Source of the DNA: Talinum fruticosum
Lineage: Eukaryota > Streptophyta > Magnoliopsida > Caryophyllales > Talinaceae
Direction: 5' to 3'
Assembly (NCBI GenBank): GCA_021018815.1
Contig: JAITYX010000042.1
Location: 4,261,001-4,325,000 of the forward strand
Length of the DNA stretch: 64,000 nt
The notes beneath the pieces were generated by a model that saw only the letters and a program-made list of their open reading frames with translations, was not told the origin of the DNA and ran no database searches. A program made the translations under genes and the position numbers. Below, piece by piece: positions 37,280 through 50,064 of the stretch (position 1 is its first letter; each line of letters opens with the position of its first letter).

Positions 37280-38420
37280 GATAAGGATTACATGGGTAAT
37301 TTTTGCTTTTTTTGGGGGAAGAGGGTAACATTTTTAATTTATTTTTTGGTGCTCTTTTTTATTGCAATTATTCCATATATTTTTGGGAATTTGTTTTTTG
37401 GGCATACGTGTTGGGGTTCCACCGTTCCAGGGCTCTAAACTTTATACTCGGTATTAAATAGTATATCATACGTACATGCTTAAAAAATTATATGCACAGT
37501 GGATACGGTCCACACCAAGATTAATGAAAAAAAGACAAGGATTATTAGGTGTAATATAATCATAATATCAAGTGGGAGGAAGAAAATAAACCTATAATCT
37601 AGTGTACTTGAGGATTTGATTGTTATGCATTGAGTCAAGACCTTATTTAATGTAGCGAAAATTTGGGTTTTAAACTATTCGAGTTTTGACAAATCAAAAG
37701 TCGAACAAAAATATCTCACTATAATCATCTTTAATGTTCGGACTTAATTGTTCGAATTTATTATTTAAATATTTAAAAATTTGACCATGAATTATCTATG
37801 TAATTGAACTCCAACTTAAACATTCAAAGTCCAAATCCGATTGTCTATGCGCATGTTTTTAGACTTATCATTGCGTCTTATCATCAACATTCAGCACAAC
37901 TTAGTACAATTCAACACAATTAAGTATTTCTTGAAAGTTTCTAGTCATATTTTCTCAACAATTTTATGCATTTGAGCACATTTTAATGCATTTGAACGCA
38001 GTTTCGATGATTTTACATGTTTGAATAATAAACAGCAATAAGTACTTCTTATAAGTTCAAAAGAACATGCCCCACATTTTTTTCATCTAAAATACTATAA
38101 ACTTTGGACCAAAATTATACCTAAATTTGATTTTCAAATTGTTCAAATTTGTCCAAACTTAAATTAGTTTAAGAATTTGGGCAATTCACATCTCAATTAT
38201 TTTCCGTAAATTGTGACCCACATTTTAATTTAAATATAACTGATTATCCGAATTTTAAATTTGGATAGAAAATTTTGATCTTATAAATCAAATACATTAG
38301 TATCAGATGGATTTTTGTGAGAGCATACCTCATAGACAGTCGGGCACTAATTGTGAGGATCAAAAGATAAATCATCAAAACTGTATTCATGTCTTAAAAA
38401 AAAAAAAAAAGTTTGTGTAA
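37280..38420. other. Intergenic, nothing recognised
   Basis: AT-rich without identifiable elements until the retroposon tail at 38425. Confidence 0.4.
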
Positions 38421-38424
38421 CTAT

Positions 38425-38760
38425 TTTTTTTTTTTTTATAGAAAGAGAAATTTTATTAATAGAAAATCATACGGAATCTACAACAAAATTTTTTAATAAA
38501 CATAAATCTAAAATATCAAAACATACCTCTATTTAGATAAAATTAATGGTAAATATATTTCTCTTTTTTATTTTAATGTGTCTTTCCTGAACATTAACAA
38601 GTTATTGTATAATTTCATTGTCGAATCATTCTCAATCAAAATTAATGACACTAATTGATAATCCACATATTCTTCATTCGAATCAACAACCCAAATAAAA
38701 CTTATACGTATTAACAAGAGAAATAATTCACATAAAGGCGAGAAACAAGACTTTAACAAA
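38425..38760 (-). mobile_element. Retroposon, subfamily A copy 3
   Basis: Reverse-strand homologue of 10055-10497. The left edge is a T run (the tail read in reverse), followed by atagaaagagaaattttatt and the conserved interior. The minus strand reads open for about 60 codons (38759-38568). The matching part of the 10 kb copy is broken, so a relic of coding sequence is possible but not identified. Confidence 0.6.
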
Positions 38761-38808
38761 AAGGAGAGAATCTTGAACTCTTATAAAAAAGCAAAAGGAA
38801 AGAAACAC

Positions 38809-38889
38809 AAACTCTTACAAGAATGAGAGAAATTCAAACTCTTATAAGAATGAGAGAAATCCAAACTCTCACAAGAATGAGAGAAATTT
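38809..38889. repeat. 27-bp minisatellite, three copies
   Basis: The unit aaactcttacaagaatgaga plus gaaattc occurs three times head to tail with one or two changes per copy. Confidence 0.8.
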
Positions 38890-40820
38890 ATTAGGAAAAT
38901 ATTCTTAGAGCTTGATTCAACTAAAAAATTGAAGTAAAAAGAGGTTTATCACTTGCCATAACAAAATTGGTAGCATCTCCAATAATTAAAAAATAAGAAA
39001 AAAATTAGTGAATATAAAATTAAAATTTACAAAGGAGGGAGGGTGAGAGAAGGAAAAGGGGGGCGTCGGGGGTGTAACGAACAATTTTGAATACAAATTA
39101 AACTAAGGCAAATTATTTTTAGTGCTTGGATTTTTCACCATTTGGGTAAAAGTCTAAAGACATTATTGGTGGCCCACTAAACTTATCTCCTGACTAGGCC
39201 TAAGCCCACTCTTAGGATGACCCAAGTTTAGGTGCACTTTACCTATTCCGAAAACCTTACTATATACGGTGTTTAACAATAAATTCACGACTCTTTGTTC
39301 TAATTAGTTGTAATGAGATGTAAGAAAAGTTATAAGGAGTTGTAAGAAAAGCTTTACGGAGCTGTAAGTAGCTATAAGAAGGTGTAAGATAGTTGTAAAA
39401 TTAGTCATACAAAATTGTACGGAGTTATAAAGTTACAAGTTAAAATTAAATGGAACGGGGATTGGGAATCCATTTCACAAAAATCGTGTAGAGACTGACT
39501 TTAGGGGATGATTTTTTAAAGGTGATGAATGAATACTTACTTTAGTGTTTTTTAATTTATATGTGACTATAAAGGAAGTCTATTAAAAATTACTGTAATA
39601 AATAATTACTCATCTCTGTAGAATATAATTATTAAAGGTTGCACTTAACATGTCCATCTCACATTCAATAAAAAAAAATGTCTCACCTTAGTAAGACATT
39701 CTTATATAAGACCTATTTCTGATTTAGAAAAATAAATAGCGGATAACAGAGGTACCTTAATTGTTATCTCGATAGTTTTTACATAACGGATAACACTCGT
39801 AAAATATCAGTTGTTACATATAAAATTCTAAGGAATTAACAACATGCACAATAATATATAAAACTTTTGGATCCGTAGTTACCACTGATGCGTGTTAATA
39901 AAAAAGAGAATATGATTTGTATAATAAATATTTGAGGGAAATAATTTAACCCAGCAGTCAGAATTTACGAGTAACTGATAAAAAAATTTACCACAGAAAA
40001 ATAGTGTCACAAGAAAATATATGTATTGTTGATTTGTTCCTGCCTTTGTACATTAAGGTATACAGACCAAAGAATTAATGTTCATTAATCAATGGAGAAA
40101 ATTAATAGAATTTGGTGCGTAGCTCCTTTTATCACCTCTATTTGCACGAATATGGCAATTGTCAAAAAATTTAAAAAAAAAAAAAAAAAGGCAAGAACGA
40201 ATGGATAATTTGCACAATTAAACTTCAACACAGGAGATGGGGGCTTTTATGTTATATAAATTTTATTTTAATTAACCCCACATCATGTACTCGAGCCTGG
40301 ATCGCCATTTTGGGTTCGCCTGCAAATAATTAAAAAAAACACTCAACAAAAAAATTTTCATTTCTAAAGAATCAAAGGATTTTTTTTGGGGGGGCATGAT
40401 GATTATAACAACAGGGACTATAGTATAATTTTCGTCTAATATAGGGCTCATCTAATAATGAGTTGGCACTATATTGAGAGAGGGGGAGCATAAGCACGAG
40501 TGGTGGGAAAAATTCGGGTGTCCAAGTTTTTTCTATATTGAACGGATCAGATAATGTTTAAGATTTAGATGAGATTTTTTGTCTATATTTGAATTGTTTT
40601 AGGTCGGACAAATTATTGAAATTTAAATTTGGATTCGAGCTATAGATGTAAGGAAAAATTTGTGTTTACGTTTAAGATTTGGAGAAATAAGTTACAATTA
40701 TGCCAATTTTTAAGAGATAAGACAAATTTGTATAACTAAGTTGGACAGATTTATCAACCCTGATAATCAAACTAATAATGGAGGTCTCGGAGGATTAGAT
40801 CCTGTGAGGTAATGGATGAA
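38890..40820. other. Intergenic, nothing recognised apart from a degenerate repeat
   Basis: The 39290-39490 segment is the inverted partner of the degenerate array at 31190-31430. No gene is seen. An A run lies at 40171-40188. Confidence 0.4.
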
Positions 40821-40895
40821 ACCTATACAGTATTATGTCCACAAGAAGCCTGTAGGAGTCGATACCTTTCCAAAGGAAATTACGTCTACCAAAAT

Positions 40896-43800
40896 TCAAA
40901 CCTTGATGGTGGTTATGGAACTCAACTCCTGTACCAATTTAAGCAAGTGCCATTGGTACTTTGATATGAATGATAGGTATATATAGTGAGAAAAGGCAAA
41001 CCTTGCTAACTCAGCTCGCTTCCTAGCTTCTTCAGCCATGACATTAAGATCCCTGAAAGAGTTTCTCCCGCTCCATAGATTCTTCATTTCAGTACTAACA
41101 TTCCCCTTCCTGCTCCCATGCTGTGTCCATCTCTCTGTTGCCCATGCCACTTCCCTTTCTTCCTTCCCAAAATCCTTCTTCCCCGATAAGGCCGTCTTTA
41201 GTTTAATCAACCCCATAACGCAAAAAAATTGGCAGCCATGATTATCATCAGTACAACACAGACAAAAATGTTGGAGATTAATCAAGTGTAATGTGATCAA
41301 GTAATTAATCGCTTACTCTTTCGTTAAACAAAAGTTGCCATGCTCTTCCACTCAGTATGTATCGGACGAAGAACTTAATAGGATCAAGGAATAAGTAGGT
41401 GACTATATTGTACAACCATATAACTCCACTCCACTCCCATCCAATCTCTCTGATTCCAGCCAAATCCCAGCTTACTGTAGCTGATATTACTGTCGCAATC
41501 TGGATATTTTCAACAATGTAACAGTAATTTTAGATTAGACTTAGGAAAGTATACAAACACTTTGCATAACAAGAACTTCATTTGATCCCGAGGACAAGAA
41601 CTTATGTAGAGTGAGTGATCTTGTTGAATTGGGTTCGTAACAAGAAATGGATATGCATGTTTCAATCGAAAGACAGAAGTGAAGATTGTGAAAGTATACC
41701 AATTGAGCAATGAGGAAGGCAATAACAAGAAGAAAGCCAGGCCTTTCAGTGAAGGACCAGCTCCTAGATCGGGTAACAAAGATGAGAGCCTGGCTGATGG
41801 TGCTAACTTGGAGATAAACAGCCGATGCCATCTTTTCCCTCAGGTCTTTTTCTACTTCCGGGTCTCCCATGTTGTGTGTGTGCCTGTTGAAGTCCTTTAC
41901 ATGGAAGTGTGTCTGCTCAAAAAATAATAATAATAAAAAATGAAAGGGTCAATCGAGAATATGTTAGAAAACGCAACTACTTGGTGTGATAAGGTGGCTA
42001 GTGGGCTAGCTTGGGTTTGGTTAATCTGTCATGTTGGCTCAAGTTGGTTTTCGGTCAGTTTAATTTAGTAACACCTATTAGTCGAACAATTCCTTAGGCA
42101 AAGCCAGTTAATAGGGCAAAGTCATGGCCAGGTTCAAGTCAAGATGAACTAGTGACCCATGTTACCATCAACTTGGCTCAGCTCAGTTTGGTGGACCGAA
42201 CCCATCAATGTGTTAGACAAGCTGACCATGGCTTGACCTGACCGAGTTCCAACGAAATGAACCTGCTCACTTGGCAACTACTACTTTAAGACTGATTTTT
42301 CTATCTAATTTAATATCAAGGTATATGGAGAAGAGGTTACCGCAAAGAAGCTAGTATCATAAGCAGCCCAGAAGAACACAACCGTCGTAATGGCTAGGTA
42401 GCCACCGATGAAAACTCCGGTTGCAAAAATTTCACTAAGGTTCCAGTGATCAGGCATTGGAGATGGTTTCACTCGGTCTTTCGATATGGTCATTATGGTA
42501 CCTATATAAAGAAAAAGCCCACATAAGGAGGAGTGAAAATCAAACCCAATTAATTCCACGCCTTAATTAAGAAGTAGGAGAGGATTCATACTAATAATAA
42601 TACTCACCATCATTAAGGATCGCTATAACTAGTACCATTAGCGGAGGGAAATCAAACTTCCAAATTACTGTCAACAACATAAATCCCATCTGTTGAATGA
42701 CAAAAAAAAATCTTGGTTAAGTCACCTCGAAATCATTGTATGGATTACTCTCACAATATGGATAAACCTAACCGGGAGTTACGTTCCATAGTTACCAGGA
42801 ACGCCCACCAGGTTGCTTGTTCCCGGAATGCAGATCTTGGGAGTATGATGTGTCTCTAGTAACTACAGACATCCTAATGTAGGAAAACTGTACATTTTTA
42901 TCGGAGTGCCAATATTAATTTCTGGGAACACTTACCACAATACGGATGGTGATAGACACTGCATATATCTGTAGGAGAAAGAGAAAACAAATACTATACA
43001 TTAAAATACATACATAACTGGTTGCATTCTATCGCTTAGCTTGATTGTGATTAATTGACTAGTGTTTGAGTTAAGGCTAGTTTATATACCGTGTAGTTTT
43101 TCATCCTTTGGAAAATGGAACGACTTGTTAGAACAGCGCTGATAATAACACTCAGCCCTGGCTCAGTCAAGACGATGTCAGAAGCGCTCCTAGCAGCATC
43201 AGTAGCATCGTCGACAGCGATACCAATGTCAGCCTTCTTCAAGGCCGGGGCATCGTTAACTCCATCTCCCGTCATTCCGCATATGTGCTTTCTTGCTTGT
43301 AGTCTCTTTACGATCTCGTACTTGTGTTCTAATTAATAACATTTATTTGAAGACCCAAATCAATTGCTCTTACTCATTGAGGAACATATGTCATCGACGA
43401 GCATATATGGGCATTAATACTAAAGGAGAGCTAATTGAACATCGAGGGTTAGTCATAGTTAATACCAGGAAACACGCCAGCAAATCCATCGGCATTTTCA
43501 ATAAGTTCATCGATATGAGGCAAATCAGAAGTCCCTTCACCGCGATTTTCACTTAGGAGAGATGAAGAAGGATACATGTTTGTGCCCATTCCTAGCCTCC
43601 TCCCTGTTTCTTTAGCAATCGCGAGTTGATCCCCTGCATGGTTAACGTTAAGAAAACCAAGGATTAGTATTATGATGTTTAATTAATAAGCATAGGGTTT
43701 AATATATAATTTGGCTGTATATAGTATGTAAAGTAGTAGTACTAAAATTATAACCTGTAATCATCTTGACACTGACACCAAGGTCGAGTGCCCTTCTGAT

Positions 43801-46800
43801 GGTTTCAGCACTGTCATGTCGAGGAGGGTCGAAAAGAGGTAGGAGGGCGACAAATTCCCAAGGGCCTCCCTCGCTTTTTATGTCACCATCAGGGACTTCC
43901 TACACGAGTAATCTTTTGATAATTAAAAAAACCACCATAAGCAATCTGCGTACCAAGTTTCAGTTGGCGCTAAACGCAATACAACTCCCAATGTAAGTCC
44001 CATTCTTACGGGTTCTGGGAGATTTAAATGCAAGCAAGAGAGACTAGTCTTAAATGCAATATGTCCATAATCAAGAGCTCATACTGGGTAGCATTGTTGT
44101 TATGCATTTTCATTAGAAAATATTTCTGTTACCTGGCGTGCAACAGCTAGGGAACGAAGACCTCGATCAGCATATCTATCGATCACTTCATGAACTCTTT
44201 TTCCTATTGCCGATTTGTTATATGCCAAGTCCAGAATCTATGAATATCAAAATTCATGCAAAGAAGGGAAGGATTATTAATTCATAAATGTTTCGGTAAC
44301 TAAAGTTTGGATGCTTTAAAGTTCAGCTATATGTATGTTTACCTCCTCTGGTGCACCTTTGCTAATCCTGCGCATTTTCCCATCTTGGTCAATGTAAGTA
44401 ATTGCAGTTCTCCTGTTACTTGGGTTGAATGGGAGAAAATGAACCTCTTTGATCCCTGCTCTTGCCTTTTACATCAATATCAAACAGCTTTTTCTGATAA
44501 ATTGATCATTCCGGTGGAATTTGAATATCTTGATCTGTTTATCCAATAAGTTTACAAGGTATATGCAATTGGTGGTGTTGTTTGGCCTAGGTTACAATTC
44601 AATTTGGTACCCGATTTGAGTATGTTTTGGGTTATTCATCTTAGATAGTCGTGTATTCATGCACTTACGACACATGAGTTTTGCCAAGTTTAGATTCAAT
44701 AAGCTAGTAATAAGATGGTACCTGCTTCGGGTCAGATAACATTGCAACAATGGCACCGTCAATAGCATCCTGGTTCTCTAACCTTGATGCTCTTGCAGCC
44801 ATCAGTACCACCATGTCCCTATCAACATCTTTGGCAAACACCTGTAAATTAGGCCAACTATACATATGTAAAAAGAGTTTTATGGCATAATTTATGTTTT
44901 TCATTGAAAGCATGTAATTAACCTCAATCAAACTTCTATCAACAGTAAGCTTGTTGAGAGTTAGTGTGCCAGTCTTGTCACTACAAAGCACATCCATGCC
45001 AGCCATTTCCTCAATCGCAGTCATTCTCTTAGTGATTGCTCCCTGTTGAGCCAATCGGTGTGCCCCTATGGCCATTGTGACGGAGAGAACCGTTGGCATT
45101 GCGATTGGAATCCCTCCGATGAGTAGCACTAGGAGGTTGTCTATTCCAGTACGGTATGACCTTCGTTGCACCCCGTAAATGACTATGATTTCAATGACCA
45201 TTCCAACCGCAATTGAACATATGCAAAAGTTTCCAATCGCTGTCAGAACCTACAAGCAGTACAGTAGAATCTTAGCAATACTTCAATAACTACATATACA
45301 TCTCGAAATATATTTCCATTATGCGTTCTTCAAGCAAACCAGGAAACGTTCCTGGTAATTATGGTCTCGATGACAATTATTTTTAATGCCAAAAAAATAT
45401 TACCTTCTAGCAAAAGATTACCTTTTGGAAATGGCCAACATGGGTAGTGGTCTCGACAAGATGAGCAGCTTTGCCAAAGAAAGTGTTGACACCAGTAGCT
45501 ATGACCACTGCCTCAATCTCTCCTTGCTTACATGTTGAGCCTGAGTAAACTGCACTTCCTGGGTTCTTTGTCACTGGAAGTGATTCACCGGTAAGTGCAG
45601 CCTACAAAGAAAAACAAGGTTCTGTCAATATTTGTGCAAAACAGGTCAGTATTTTTCAAAACAGATCTACCTCTAGTCCATAAGTATTAGGATTACACTA
45701 TGGGCATGTTTGGTTGAATGTAATTAAAGTGGTAATGTAATCAAATTTACTAAACAATCATTATTACATCTATCTTTGTGATCAAATTTTAACACACTTT
45801 CAATAATTCTCTCTCTCTATATCTCGCTCCCTCTCTCTCTATTCCATTGCCTTTTTCTCCCTCCTCCTTGGCAAGCAAAAATCATCCATTTGAGAAAGAA
45901 CTTGATTTTTTTTTCTAATATGTTAATATATGATATGATTAGTTGGCCATTAAGAAAAAAATTCAGCTTTAATATTTTGAATTAAAAATTTAAGTATTTA
46001 ATTAAAAAGATAAAAGAAGCTTAAATTAAAATTTTTAGATCAATTTTTTTTTACTTGTTAACATTTTTCTTTAATTCAATAAATATTTATAATAAATAAA
46101 ATAATTTCAGTTTGTATTTTTATCAATGAAAAAATTCAAAACTTAATTATTGATAAAAGAGATTAAAAAAGCTTGATTTTTTGAGAAAGAACTTGATTAT
46201 TTTTTTTTCTAATATGTTAATATATGATATGATTAGTTGGCCATTAAGAAAAAATTCAGCTTTAATATTTTGAATTAAAAATTTAAGTATTTAATTAAAA
46301 AGATAAAAGAAGCTTAAATTAAAATTTTTAGATCAATTTTTTTTACTTGTTAACATTTTTCTTTAATTCAATAAATATTTATAATAAATAAAATAATTTC
46401 AGTTTGTATTTTTATCAATGAAAAAATTCAAAACTTAATTATTGATAAAAGAGATTAAAAAAGCTCAAATATAAATTTAGAGTTTAAAATTTATTATTTG
46501 GATAATATTTATCTTCACTACAATAAATATTTATAGTCACTATAATAATTCAGTTGATCTTTTTTCCACCAAAAAAACTAACTAGGAAATATGATATAAA
46601 GATTAAAAAAATCTCAAATATGATTTTGAATTTAAAATGTTTTCCTGTGGATAATATTTATTTATATTATGACCCATTAGAAAATATAGTTGATATTTAC
46701 CACAAAAGAAATAAAGCTTGATTATTTGATAGAAAATATTTTTAAAAATTTAAATTTAAATATGTAACTCAAATTTTTATTTAGATAACATTTATCTCCA

Positions 46801-47404
46801 TTATAATAATATAATTACTATTTTTTGTCATTAAAATAATCCATTACTTTTGTGATTACATTACACATTTTATATAACCAAACATGGTAATGTAATTGTT
46901 GTCCCATTACATTGCATACTTAATTATATTACATAGTTGATTACATTACACCCCTATTGCATTACATCCAACCAAACACCACATATGTGTTAAAAATTGG
47001 CTCGGTGTCATATTAGCTCTAACTCAATGAATATTTCAAACTTAAAATAAGAACCCTACTTAAAGCATACTTAAAATAATAAGTATTAGTTGTATTTTTC
47101 GACAATTATTATAAGAAAAAAAAATGACATGACCTATATCATTCGTCACTACTTATTTGAATCTGGTCTAGATAGTTGGTTGGCCTAGTTTAAAACAACT
47201 TAACCAGAAAGGTCACAAATTTGATCTATTTTTATTCATTCATGTCAAATTAACAAATATACCAAACTTAAAACTAATTTCATCCAAATATATTAACTTT
47301 AAGCCAATGGTCGAGCTACCACGTCCATTGCCAATGGCTCCCACTACTTCTCTAAAGTCTACTTTACTTAGTTGACTTTTTTCTTCCCTAATTTAGAGAT
47401 AACA

Positions 47405-47472
<68 letters not shown>

Positions 47473-48673
47473 CAGGGTAATGCACAGCAGTTTGCCCAAA
47501 ATTTGCAAAATAGAAAATGAAAAAAAAGAAAAAAATTACCTGGTCAATTTTGAGAGGGTCTCCTTGAAGAAGACGTGCATCAGCAGGGATGATATCTCCA
47601 AGTCCAATGCTAATAATATCCCCTGGCACCAACATTGCCGCTTCCACTTCTATCCACACCCCATTTCTAAGCACCTTTTATAAAAATTAAAAAAAAATTC
47701 CAACAAAATTATTTTTTGAAAATAGAGTAACTGTAACTATTATAATTCAACCTTTCTGTTTAATCAAAATTAATTTTGACCATTATTTTCTCACAGATTA
47801 CATATAAAAATAAGTCCGTAGAAAGTATTTTAGAAAATTTAAAAGTAATTAATACTTTTTATTATAATTCATCAAAATGCTAAACTATTTATGATTTTCC
47901 TTGAGTTTATAGTCAAAGTTCATTAAAATTAACCCAAAAAGTCAATTTTAATTGTCATTGTGCGATAAAGGGAGTGATAAATTTTTTTAATGAAAAAGGG
48001 AGTAATAACTATTGAAAACATAGAAAGGAATTAATTTAATTGAAAATATAAAGAAAAAGGCAGGTTTTGTTGTTGTTGTTGTTATTACCGCAGCTTGGGG
48101 TGCCAAACGAGCCATAAGAGCAGCAGCTGCATTGCTGGCATTGTTCTCTTCTATGAAACTAATTGTAGAGTTGATGAGGAGTAACACGATAATCCCTATA
48201 AAATCTGGATAATCTGGACCCTTCTCCTGTTCCCAAATACAACCAATTTTAGCTTTCGAATTTAAATGATCCAATCTGACCCAAATTAAACTACGTTCAC
48301 ATCAATTACTTCTAAGTTGATTGTCTCATGTTGAACGCTCATGTATCGACAACTTATGTTAAAATAATAAGTAAAAGTGAATAACGTGACTAATATCAAC
48401 TATAACTTAATGCTTACCAAATTTGATGTTCATGTAGTCGACCCATGAACAATATGAATTTAGGTAAAGAAAGAGAAAACACAAGATAATGAGAGAGATA
48501 CCCCTCCATGAGCAAGAGCAATGGCCATAATAGCAGCAGCTTCCATGACCCATGACAGAGGATTCCACATAAACCCCAAAAATTTCAGTATCTTATTTTC
48601 CTGCCCCACAAATATCACTTCCATTATGTTAAAAACTTATGATTTATTCACATATAACTTCAATATATTTTTC

Positions 48674-48764
<91 letters not shown>

Positions 48765-49023
48765 AAAAACCAAGTAACCTTTTTCTCCTCAAGTTTGTTA
48801 TATCCAAACATAGCTATTCTTTCTTGGACTTGCTCTGAGGTTAACCCCTTTTCTGTACATAAAAGCTTTTCAAACACTTCCTCCATTGGTACATTTTCCT
48901 ACATAAAAAAAAAAAGGTTAATTATCCACAATAATATTTTGCAATATTTCACAAATATTTATAGAAATAAATTAAAAAATAAATTACCAAATTTTCAATG
49001 GGACTCTCAGGAAGATCTGCCAT
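40896..49023 (-). CDS. AHA7: Plasma-membrane H+-ATPase (P3A-type), AHA7-like
   Basis: Pumps protons out of the cell with ATP and energises secondary transport. Exons read on the minus strand, all with GT/AG introns and matching phases: 49023-48988, 48898-48779, 48600-48502, 48226-48089, 47674-47540, 45601-45422, 45249-44923, 44841-44722, 44465-44343, 44237-44133, 43899-43755, 43633-43466, 43328-43090, 42968-42936, 42689-42608, 42501-42341, 41912-41700, 41499-41317, and 41195-41002 or beyond. About 933 residues are assembled. Landmarks: LTGES (179-183, actuator), DKTGTLT with phosphorylated Asp327, KGAPE (421-425), MITGDQ (about 507-512), TGDGVND (585-591), and [14 protein letters not shown] in the membrane part. 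[21 protein letters not shown] and [10 protein letters not shown] recall Arabidopsis AHA7. Odd points: AARSASD where the family has AARGASD, and a tail after KRAELAR (41002) that does not give the usual ending. Reading straight on stops at 40898-40896; a 72-bp intron instead stops at 40922. The start follows from [12 protein letters not shown] in exon 1. Confidence 0.93.
41913..42340 (-). other. H+-ATPase intron with an inserted repeat
   Basis: The intron between the exons ending at 42341 and starting at 41912 holds ggctcaagttgg / ccgaaccc-rich sequence (about 41995-42270), out of character with the AT-rich introns around it. It resembles the gagccgagc-type interiors of hAT MITEs, but ends were not found. 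Confidence 0.35.
45703..46982. mobile_element. MITE-like insertion in an H+-ATPase intron
   Basis: The left end is gggcatgtttggttgaatgt, then aat and, a little later, ggtaatgtaatc. The right end, reversed, is gtggtgtttggttggatgta, then at and later gtgtaatgtaatc. This gives imperfect inverted ends of about 40 bp of the tgtttggtt class typical of Tourist-like or hAT MITEs. The 1.28-kb interior is AT-rich with no transposase, and contains a 291-bp tandem duplication. The target duplication is not clear. Confidence 0.65.
45891..46465. repeat. 291-bp tandem duplication inside the intronic element
   Basis: The block starting gagaaagaacttgatt at 45892 is repeated almost exactly from 46183. Both copies end at attgataaaagagattaaaa. 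Differences are a few single bases and T-run lengths, so the duplication is recent relative to the element. Confidence 0.88.
47408..47469. repeat. (TA)n microsatellite in an H+-ATPase intron
   Basis: Uninterrupted TA dinucleotides 70 bp beyond the donor of the exon 47674-47540; frames crossing it are artefacts. Confidence 0.9.
48679..48761. repeat. (TA)n microsatellite in an H+-ATPase intron
   Basis: About 83 bp of TA dinucleotides lying just inside the short intron between exons 2 and 3 (48778-48601). It takes up nearly half of that intron and can fold on itself in RNA. Confidence 0.9.
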
Positions 49024-49590
49024 CTTCTCCTCCCCACCTTTTAAACCCTGCAAACTTTCGGGGCAAAAAAACTTCTGCACAATTTTTTTCAGGAATTTCA
49101 ACAAATGTTGTTTTATAAGAGGAATTTAACAAAATAATAACCAACGATGAAGAATTACACTTTTTTCCATGCACTATGTCAATTATCCTTCTACTACTAC
49201 TGTCAAAAAGAATTATTCTTCCTGAAATTGCTAATCCTTTAAAAATCATAATAAAAAATATTTAAACTAATAAGCACAGTAATAACTAAGAAAATAAATT
49301 TAAAATTCAAAAACAGAAGCACCTGAATTTTAATGAAAAAATGGGAAAAAGAAAGACATAAGTATATAGGATACATATACTTACCTAAATTAATAAATGA
49401 AAGAAAAACTCGAATAACTTGGCACAAAATGAAGCAAATAATGCAGGAATTATTAATCACATTCGAGAGGAATTGTGATTCTTCGAAATTTCGAAAAATT
49501 TATTTTCATTGAGTTATATAGAGAGATATACATATATAGTTTGATACTTAGCATTACAGCTATATTATACACACCACCAACCAATCAAAT
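49024..49590 (-). promoter_or_regulatory. Upstream region of the H+-ATPase gene
   Basis: Immediately upstream of the ATG (minus strand) is a purine-rich leader, ggtggggaggagaag. A ttgcag|gg near 49050 could be the acceptor of a 5' UTR intron. I see no convincing TATA box or leader exon further up. Confidence 0.3.
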
Positions 49591-49591
49591 A

Positions 49592-49636
<45 letters not shown>
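49592..49636. repeat. (AAT)n microsatellite
   Basis: Uninterrupted AAT triplets upstream of the H+-ATPase gene. Confidence 0.9.
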
Positions 49637-49639
<3 letters not shown>

Positions 49640-50060
49640 AATTGGGCAAAATGCCCCCTTATTATATTACTAGTCCTGAATCAGCCTTATTAATTGTTTT
49701 TTTTTTTTGGGAAAACAATTTAGTAAATTAAAAAAGAAAAATGGGAGGGATGAAAGAATCATGAAGATTTTGTGAGAGAGGGGCCGGCCCAGGAACAACG
49801 GAGTAGGGGCTGTTTCAAAGCCCACGAAAAGATTTTTAGAAAATTTCGTTATTATGTTTTTCAATCTGCCAACAGCTGTTTGCCTATTTAATTTTTATTT
49901 TTGTTCGTCTCCTTTTCTCATATTGTCCTTTTCAGATCTCCTCCGGACCACGGACGGAAATCCGTACCTATTCTGTTTCTCACCCCCAAATTTGACCTAA
50001 CCTAATGCCCAAGTTAAATGGTTAGTTACAACCCGCCTTAATTTTAAACGATTTTGTTGA
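49640..50060. other. Intergenic, nothing recognised
   Basis: AT-rich with a short GC-richer patch at 49780-49830. No gene is seen. Confidence 0.4.
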
Positions 50061-50064
50061 TTGT

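Noticed and set aside
40896..41300. 134-codon minus-strand frame as an independent gene
   Set aside because: Its central part is the last well-defined exon of the H+-ATPase; the N-terminal part is the preceding intron.
48521..49118. Plus-strand frames of 105 and 159 codons
   Set aside because: They cross the (TA)n tract and lie antisense to H+-ATPase exons 1-3.
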